DNA of 64,000 nucleotides from Lysobacterales bacterium 15-68-25 (lineage in GTDB: Bacteria; Pseudomonadota; Gammaproteobacteria; Xanthomonadales; Rhodanobacteraceae): the NCBI GenBank assembly GCA_002279065.1, contig NCKB01000003.1, forward strand, positions 1 to 64,000, given 5' to 3'. Numbering within the stretch: the stretch's first letter is position 1; each line of letters opens with the position of its first letter. A program made the translations under genes and the position numbers. Below the pieces are notes generated by a model. That model was not told where the DNA came from and made no database searches. It worked only from the letters and a program-made list of their open reading frames with translations. Positions 58,870 to 64,000 of the stretch are shown in pieces.

Positions 58870-58902
58870 TGTGGGAGCTTGCGCCCACGGCGGGCGCGAC
58901 TG
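58870..58902. repeat. Single REP-like hairpin element
   Basis: GTGGGAGC followed by the inverted repeat GCGCCC-ACGGC-GGGCGC resembles the head-plus-stem design of REPs, such as the pair at 34621. It sits between the Trm112-like gene and the DUF1631 gene. Divergent sequence, so tentative. Confidence 0.35.
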
Positions 58903-58932
58903 TCCAGGCGGCCAACGCCCCAGGGGGCGGCG

Positions 58933-61188
58933 ATGAACGACACGATCGAACCGAAAAAGATCGTCAACCTGAACCAGCATCCCAACGCGCCGGAGCGCGT
59001 GGGCGATTTGCTGCATGCCGTGCGCGACACCTCCAGCCGCCGCCTCCAGCAGTTCCTCGGCAACATGTTCGAGCACGTCGACGATGCGCTGTTCGACCTG
59101 GCCGAGAAGGCGGAGAACAACGCCGCGCAGATGCATTACTTCGATGGCATGCGCGAGGTCCGCAAGCGCCGGCCGGCGATCGAGCGCAGCTATCTGGCGC
59201 AGTTCAGCCGTGAACTCGCGGAGTTCGCCACGCAGCGCCGCCATGCGCCGGGGGGCAACGATACGTTCGGAACGGTCGAGCTCACGCTGGTCGCGGACAA
59301 CGAGCTGGAGGAATCGCTTGCGATCACCAGCATGATCAGCAAGAACGAAACCCGCCTTGCCCGGGATCTGGCCGCGGTCAACCAGCGTCTCTCCGTGATC
59401 TGCGGCGGCATCCAGGTGTCCGAGGGCATCAGCCCGATCGGCCCTGCCATGCTGACCCAGGCATTCCGCCAGGCGATGCGCGAGCTGCCGGCGGACATGC
59501 GCGTCAAGCTGATCATCTACAAGCTGTTCGACCGCTACGTCCTGTCAGGGATGGAGGAGCTCTACGGCGAGCTCAACGACCTGCTCGCCAAGGCGGGCGT
59601 GCTGCCCAATCTCAAGCACGAATCGGGCAGGAGCGCGGCCACCCGCACTGCCCCCGCCCGCACGCCGGCGACCACCGAGGACACTGCCGCAGCTCCCGCA
59701 GTCTCGACGGACGAAGCCGGCAACCTGCTGACCACCCTGCAGGCGCTGTTCACCGCGCGCCGGGGGCATGCCAACGGCGCGACGGTCACGCTGGGTCCGC
59801 AATCGATTCCCACGGCGAACGAACTGCTCGGTGCGCTCAGCGTGCTGCAGGGGCAGATCGTCAGCCACGGCCTGCCCGCCATCGGCGAAGCCGGCTCGGT
59901 CGACATGGCGACCGAGGTGTCGCAGCTCAAAGAGCATCTGCTCAACCAGATCGGCGCACTGCGGGGCGAGCGGCCGAACCACGTTTCCTCCATCGACGAG
60001 GACACCATCGACCTGGTGGGCATGCTGTTCGAGTTCATCCTCGAGGACCGCAACCTGCCGCCGCAGATGCAGGTACTGCTCGCTCGGCTGCAGATACCCT
60101 ATCTCAAGGCCGCGATCCTCGACCGCAAGCTGTTCGCGCATCGCCAGCATCCCGCTCGACGCCTGCTCGACGGTCTTGCCGAGGCAGCGAAGGGCTGGTC
60201 GGACGAATCCGACAAGGACCGCCGCCTGTACGAGAAGGTCAAGTCCATCGTGGAGCAACTGCTTCACGAGTTCGACGACGACATGGGCATTTTCGACCGC
60301 CTGCTCGGCGACCTGCAGGATTTCCAGGAACTGGCGCGCAAGCGCGCGGAACTGGCCGAGCAGCGCGTCGCGGAGTCGACCCGCGGCCGCGAAAAGCTGG
60401 AGCAGGCGCGCCGCCGCGCCGCGCGCGAGATCCTCGACCGCATCGACGGCAAACCCCTGCCCCCGTTGATGCACGGCGTGCTCGCCCGAGCCTGGGCGAA
60501 CTACCTGGTGCTGATCCTGCTGCGACAGGGGGACAGCTCGCCGGAGTTCACGGAGGCGCTGCGTTTTGTCAACGAACTGATCGCCAGCACCCGCCTTCCG
60601 AAGGACGCAGCCGGGCGCGCGACTCTGCGTCAGATGCTGCCGAACATCGAGCGGGCGCTGCGCAAGGGCCTGGCCAACGTCGCCTTCCAGGAACAGGATA
60701 TCGAGCGCCTGCTCGGCCAGTTGCGCGCGCACTACGCCGAACAGCTCGGCGACGTTCCCGCTGCCACCTCGCAGGAGCCGGCAGCGCCCGCGATCCCCGA
60801 CAGCATCCAGTCGCTGGTGGAGAGCGTGCAGGACACCTCACCACTGGCACCGGAGAACCCCGCGGACCAATTGGAGATCCTGCCACCAGAGGTGCGCGAG
60901 CAACTCGAAAGCGTGCAGGCCATGAAGCCGGGCACCTGGCTGGAGTTCACGCCGGCGGAGGGAGCACCGGAGCGGGCCAAGCTGTCGTGGATCAGCCCGA
61001 TGAGCGGACGCTACCTGTTCGTGAATCGCCGCGGGCTGAAGGTCGGCGACTACTCGCCGCAGGAGCTCGCCGCGATCCTCGCCGAGGGCCGTGCGAGCGT
61101 GCTGGCGTCCAACGCACTGTTTGACCGGGCGATGGACGCCATCGTCGGCAAGCTGAGCCAGCCAGCCGCGGCCCCGGAGCAGGAATGA
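58933..61188 (+). CDS. DUF1631 family protein
   Basis: The 751-aa mostly helical cytoplasmic protein starts MNDTIEPKKIVNLNQH. It has an N-terminal helical region, an Ala/Thr linker (about 235-260), a central helical block (about 340-620) with a coiled-coil-like stretch (ARKRAELAEQRVAESTRGRE), and a C-terminal beta-rich domain (about 665-735, LEFTPAEGAPERAKLSWISP...RYLFVNRRGLKV). That last domain resembles PilZ-type folds, though I see no full c-di-GMP motif. The role is not established. It overlaps nadC by four bases. Confidence 0.85.
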   Translation: MNDTIEPKKIVNLNQHPNAPERVGDLLHAVRDTSSRRLQQFLGNMFEHVDDALFDLAEKAENNAAQMHYFDGMREVRKRRPAIERSYLAQFSRELAEFATQRRHAPGGNDTFGTVELTLVADNELEESLAITSMISKNETRLARDLAAVNQRLSVICGGIQVSEGISPIGPAMLTQAFRQAMRELPADMRVKLIIYKLFDRYVLSGMEELYGELNDLLAKAGVLPNLKHESGRSAATRTAPARTPATTEDTAAAPAVSTDEAGNLLTTLQALFTARRGHANGATVTLGPQSIPTANELLGALSVLQGQIVSHGLPAIGEAGSVDMATEVSQLKEHLLNQIGALRGERPNHVSSIDEDTIDLVGMLFEFILEDRNLPPQMQVLLARLQIPYLKAAILDRKLFAHRQHPARRLLDGLAEAAKGWSDESDKDRRLYEKVKSIVEQLLHEFDDDMGIFDRLLGDLQDFQELARKRAELAEQRVAESTRGREKLEQARRRAAREILDRIDGKPLPPLMHGVLARAWANYLVLILLRQGDSSPEFTEALRFVNELIASTRLPKDAAGRATLRQMLPNIERALRKGLANVAFQEQDIERLLGQLRAHYAEQLGDVPAATSQEPAAPAIPDSIQSLVESVQDTSPLAPENPADQLEILPPEVREQLESVQAMKPGTWLEFTPAEGAPERAKLSWISPMSGRYLFVNRRGLKVGDYSPQELAAILAEGRASVLASNALFDRAMDAIVGKLSQPAAAPEQE

Positions 61189-62042
61189 CCCAGTCTGGGC
61201 GCTTTACCCCTCCCTCGCGGGAGCAGATTCTTTCCGATATCGAACGGGCGTTCGCCGAGGATGTGGGCGCGGGGGACGCCACCGCCGAACTCCTCTCCGC
61301 CGAAGCCACGGCCCGCGCCACGTTGACCTGCCGGGAACCGGCCGTGCTCGCCGGGCGCCCGTGGTTCGACGCCTGCTTCCGGGCGCGCGACCCCGGAGCC
61401 ATGATCGAGTGGTTCTTCGACGATGGCGATGCCATCCCGGCTGGCGCGGTGCTGTGCCGGGTTTCCGGCTTCGCGCGGGCACTGGTCACGGCGGAGCGTT
61501 CCGCCCTCAACTTCCTCCAGTTGCTCTCGGGTACCGCAACGACCACGGCGGCCTTTGCGGCCGCGCTCGCCGGCACAGGCACACGACTGCTGGACACGCG
61601 CAAGACCGTGCCCGGCCTGCGCCTGGCACAGAAGTACGCCGTGCGGTGCGGAGGAGGCGTCAATCACCGCGTCGGCCTGTACGACGGCATCCTGGTCAAG
61701 GAAAACCACATCATCGCGGCGGGTGGCATTGGCGCGGCGGTCGCTTCGGCGCGGCAGTTGCACCCCGGGCTGCCGCTCGAGGTCGAAGTGGAGAGCCTCG
61801 ACGAACTCGATCAGGCCCTGGCGGCCGGTGTCGATCGCGTGATGCTGGACAACTTCGACCTGCCCGCCATGCGTGAAGCAGTCCGTATCGCGGGCGGCCG
61901 GGTGCCGCTGGAGGTGTCCGGCAACGTCGAACTGGCGACGATCCGCGAGATCGCCGCTACCGGTGTCGACTTCGTTTCAGTCGGCGCGCTGACCAAGCAC
62001 GTGCGCGCGATCGACCTCTCACTGCGCCTGCATCTGGATTGA
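61185..62042 (+). CDS. nadC: Nicotinate-nucleotide pyrophosphorylase (quinolinate phosphoribosyltransferase)
   Basis: The 285-aa enzyme of de novo NAD synthesis converts quinolinate and PRPP to NaMN. It has DVGAGDATAELL near the N-terminus, the substrate Arg/Lys in LDTRKTVPGLRLAQKYAVRCGGG, VKENHI, VEVESLDELDQAL and VSVGALTKHVRAIDLSLR. Its ATG overlaps the DUF1631 stop, so the two are probably co-translated. Confidence 0.97.
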   Translation: MTQSGRFTPPSREQILSDIERAFAEDVGAGDATAELLSAEATARATLTCREPAVLAGRPWFDACFRARDPGAMIEWFFDDGDAIPAGAVLCRVSGFARALVTAERSALNFLQLLSGTATTTAAFAAALAGTGTRLLDTRKTVPGLRLAQKYAVRCGGGVNHRVGLYDGILVKENHIIAAGGIGAAVASARQLHPGLPLEVEVESLDELDQALAAGVDRVMLDNFDLPAMREAVRIAGGRVPLEVSGNVELATIREIAATGVDFVSVGALTKHVRAIDLSLRLHLD

Positions 62043-62097
62043 GGTCGCACGACCGCACCGGCTTGCGAACCGGACGGTGCACACACACACTGGCGTC

Positions 62098-62538
62098 ATG
62101 GGCAACTTGCACGATCTCGCACTGCTGCTGGTCCTCGGTGCCATCGTCGCCGCCTGGATGAAGCTGGCCCGTGCCCGCGAACTGGCGGTCGCGGCCGCCC
62201 GGCGGCATTGCGAGCTTCACGGCCTGCAACTCCTGGACGAAACGGTCGGCCTGCGCTCGGTCCGCCTGCGCACGGTCAACGGCATCCGTGGCCTGGAGCG
62301 CGGCTATGCCTTCGAAGTGAGCATCGACGGCGATGACCGCGAGCCCGGTCGGATCTGGATGCAGGGACGACGGGTGACGGGATTGAGCTTGCCCACCATC
62401 CACTGGCACGCCGGTACGCCTGCCAATGACGATGTCCTCTCGGTCGGCACAACCCAGGTCAAGCACCGGGAGGTCGACACGGAGGCCCGCACGGGCAACG
62501 TCATCCCGCTGAGGCGGCGCCTGCCGCCCAACGGCTGA
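62098..62538 (+). CDS. DUF3301 domain protein, membrane-anchored
   Basis: This 146-aa protein has one N-terminal helix (about 5-21, LALLLVLGAIVAAW). A domain follows with CELHGLQLLDETVGLRSVRL and GLERGYAFEVSIDG, matching the DUF3301 pattern. A low-complexity basic tail follows (NVIPLRRRLPPNG). Function unknown; it often sits near nadC in Xanthomonadales. The start ATG 62098 has only a weak ribosome site. Convergent with sspB. Confidence 0.82.
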   Translation: MGNLHDLALLLVLGAIVAAWMKLARARELAVAAARRHCELHGLQLLDETVGLRSVRLRTVNGIRGLERGYAFEVSIDGDDREPGRIWMQGRRVTGLSLPTIHWHAGTPANDDVLSVGTTQVKHREVDTEARTGNVIPLRRRLPPNG

Positions 62539-62550
62539 GCCGCAAGGGCC

Positions 62551-63000
62551 CTACTTCACGATGCGGAGATGACTGCCGCGCTTTGGCTTGTCGTCGTCGG
62601 ACGATGGCTCCGGTGCGGATGCGGACTCCCCTCCATCCGGCGGCGAGGGAGGTGGCTCGACATCCGAATCGTCGGCCGGAAACATCATGCCCTGACCGTT
62701 TTCCTGGGCATAAAGGGCCAGGACCGCCGACACCGGGATGAGGATGGAGTGGCTTACCCCGGAAAAACGGGCCTGGAAACTGATCCAGTCGTTGCCGAGA
62801 TCGAGATTCGCAACCGCCCGCATCGCAAGGTTGAGTACGACCTGGCCATTCTTGATCACGTGGGGGGGCACGCGAACGCCCTCACGGGTCGCATCGACCA
62901 AAACGTACGGCGTGAGGTTGTTGTCGGTGATCCAGTCGTAGATCGCACGCATCAGATACGGGCGATTCGAACTCATCGCGGGTGCGTCGGCCTGTCCCAT
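62551..63000 (-). CDS. sspB: ClpXP adaptor SspB
   Basis: This 149-aa protein delivers ssrA-tagged peptides to ClpXP. The dimeric tag-binding domain (about 12-110) has RPYLMRAIYDWITDNN, TPYVLVDA and the beta-strand VSHSILIPVSAVLALYA. A disordered acidic/Pro tail follows, with the terminal ClpX-docking peptide LRIVK. The ATG overlapping the sspA stop (TAATG) was chosen; MSSNRP eight codons later matches the E. coli start better and is a real alternative. Confidence 0.93.
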   Translation of the reverse strand: MGQADAPAMSSNRPYLMRAIYDWITDNNLTPYVLVDATREGVRVPPHVIKNGQVVLNLAMRAVANLDLGNDWISFQARFSGVSHSILIPVSAVLALYAQENGQGMMFPADDSDVEPPPSPPDGGESASAPEPSSDDDKPKRGSHLRIVK

Positions 63001-63623
63001 TAGGGTCGCATCGCCTTTTCTTCCGCAGTAAGGCTGCGGGCATAACCCTGGCTGTTGAACAAACGCTCGCCGTAATCGACGATCGGACGCCCTTCCCTAC
63101 CCAGGTCGACGCCAAGCCAGGGCAATCGCCACACGACGGGCGCGACCAGGCAATCGGCCAGGCTCATCTCCGGGTTCAGGAAAAACTTGGCGGCCTTGAA
63201 CAGCGGCAGCGAGGCCAGCATCTGCTCGCGCAGGCGCTTGCGGGCAGCCTCGGCGGGGCGCCCACCGGCACGGATCGTGTCGACCTCCGGCAACCAGTCG
63301 CGCTCGATCCGCACGGCAGCCAGGCGGAGGCGCGCACGCGAAAGCGGGTCGATCGGCATCAGCGGAGGATGCGGATAGCGCTCGTCGAGGTACTCGCAGA
63401 TGACCGTGGTGTCGTACAGGGTAAGCTCGCGATCGACCAGTGTCGGCGTGTCGCCGTAGGGATTGAGATCGATCAGGTCTTCCGGCGGCCTGCCCGGCTC
63501 CACCATCACCCGCTCGTAGCTGACGCCCTTGGCGGCGAGCAGCAGGCGGACGCGATGACACTGGATGTCATCCGCCGTGGTGTAAAGAGTGAGCACCGTA
63601 CGCGAGCGAGCGCTTTGAACCAT
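63000..63623 (-). CDS. sspA: Stringent starvation protein A (GST fold)
   Basis: The 207-aa protein has a thioredoxin-like N-domain (LTLYTTADDIQCHRVRLLLA, NPYGDTPTLVDRELTLYDT, ICEYLDERYPHPPLMP) and an all-helical C-domain. SspA binds RNA polymerase with sigma-70 and modulates stress and virulence genes; it has no GST activity. It lies between petC and sspB as in most gammaproteobacteria. Confidence 0.95.
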   Translation of the reverse strand: MVQSARSRTVLTLYTTADDIQCHRVRLLLAAKGVSYERVMVEPGRPPEDLIDLNPYGDTPTLVDRELTLYDTTVICEYLDERYPHPPLMPIDPLSRARLRLAAVRIERDWLPEVDTIRAGGRPAEAARKRLREQMLASLPLFKAAKFFLNPEMSLADCLVAPVVWRLPWLGVDLGREGRPIVDYGERLFNSQGYARSLTAEEKAMRP

Positions 63624-63649
63624 GCGCGATCTCCCCAGCTGAGAACGGA

Positions 63650-63675
63650 ATGCGGCGGCCCGGAGGCCGCCGCAT
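63650..63675 (-). terminator. Hairpin between petC and sspA
   Basis: An 11-bp stem ATGCGGCGGCC / GGCCGCCGCAT with a 4-base loop, 22 bases after the petC stop on the minus strand. The following TCCGTTCTC is only moderately T-rich, so termination may be partial. Confidence 0.55.
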
Positions 63676-63696
63676 GCATGCCCCCAAACCTTTCGG

Positions 63697-64000
63697 TCAG
63701 TGGACGTCCTTCCAGTATTCCTTCTTGAGCATGTAGGCCAGGAAGGTAAAACCGGCCAGGAACAGCAGCACCCAGATACCGTAATGCTTGCGCTGGAGCG
63801 CGGCGGGTTCCGACACGTACTCGAGGAAGTTGGTCAGGTCGCGGGTGGCCTGCTGGAACTGAGCCGGCGTCATCTTGCCGGGCTTGGACAGCTCCAGCTT
63901 CTCCACTTCCTCGCTGCCGTCCTTCCTTACCGCTGTCTGGACACCCTGCAGCTCCCAGAGCGGGTTGGGCATCGAGGCATTCGGGAACACCGTGTTGTTC
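63697..64000 (-). CDS. petC: Cytochrome c1 of the bc1 complex, C-terminal part (gene runs off the window)
   Basis: The last 100 codons are present. NNTVFPNASMPNPLWELQG matches the conserved region before the membrane anchor of cytochrome c1. DLTNFLEYVSEP follows, with the C-terminal membrane helix (YGIWVLLFLAGFTFLAYML) and KKEYWKDVH at the end. The heme-binding CxxCH lies outside the window. It would be the last gene of petABC. Confidence 0.93.
   Translation of the reverse strand, partial: NNTVFPNASMPNPLWELQGVQTAVRKDGSEEVEKLELSKPGKMTPAQFQQATRDLTNFLEYVSEPAALQRKHYGIWVLLFLAGFTFLAYMLKKEYWKDVH

Overview
The window is a GC-rich gammaproteobacterial chromosome segment, almost fully coding. Gene order points to the Xanthomonadales, most likely Rhodanobacteraceae (Rhodanobacter, Dyella or Luteibacter type). 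The evidence is a thrS-infC-rpmI-rplT-pheS-pheT-ihfA-merR-tRNA-Pro block, a polar-flagellum type fli-flh-fliA-che-mot operon with flhF/flhG, an Oar-like TonB-dependent receptor and a petC-sspA-sspB block. The genus is inferred from gene content only.

Layout. (1) 1-717: a truncated IS3-type transposase end abuts the C-terminal remnant of a cupin gene, then a small unknown gene. (2) 798-17097, all minus strand: one long motility operon read from fliL to cheW (fliLMNOPQR, flhBA, a 62-aa small ORF, flhF, flhG, fliA, cheY, cheZ, cheA, motC, motD, cheW), with a near-perfect sigma-54 promoter in front of fliL. (3) 17309-24536: queA and a divergent MATE exporter, then an operon of an ABC-2 transporter with two tandem DesK-type kinases and one NarL-type regulator. 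(4) 24829-34613: a class-III aminotransferase, psiF, upp, a large secreted nuclease, proline iminopeptidase, a 55-aa small gene, a D-2-hydroxyglutarate dehydrogenase-like flavoenzyme and divergent serA. (5) 34621-42478: a paired REP element, tRNA-Pro and the translation block, in which infC starts with AUC and several leaders and terminators are visible. (6) 42735-48823: a UDP-glucuronate epimerase-like gene, hemJ, tRNA-Val, uvrB, an orphan pseudopilin, tRNA-Asn and ppnN. (7) 48974-58488: the Oar-like receptor, an OlsF-like two-domain acyltransferase, marC, an SDR gene coupled to grxD, sodB and purEK. (8) 58549-64000: a Trm112-like protein, a DUF1631 protein coupled to nadC, a DUF3301 protein, sspB, sspA and the 3' end of petC.

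How it fits together. The motility operon encodes the export gate and switch, the polar placement proteins FlhF/FlhG, sigma-28 and the main chemotaxis relay with its stators. The translation block carries its own regulatory devices. I see no CRISPR array, prophage, defence island or secondary-metabolite cluster. No intact gene-free stretch exceeds about 300 bases. The regions most worth a second look are the double-kinase ABC operon, the repeated motif in the CheA linker, the hidden small ORFs, the serA/flavoenzyme pair and the leaders of infC, rpmI and thrS.
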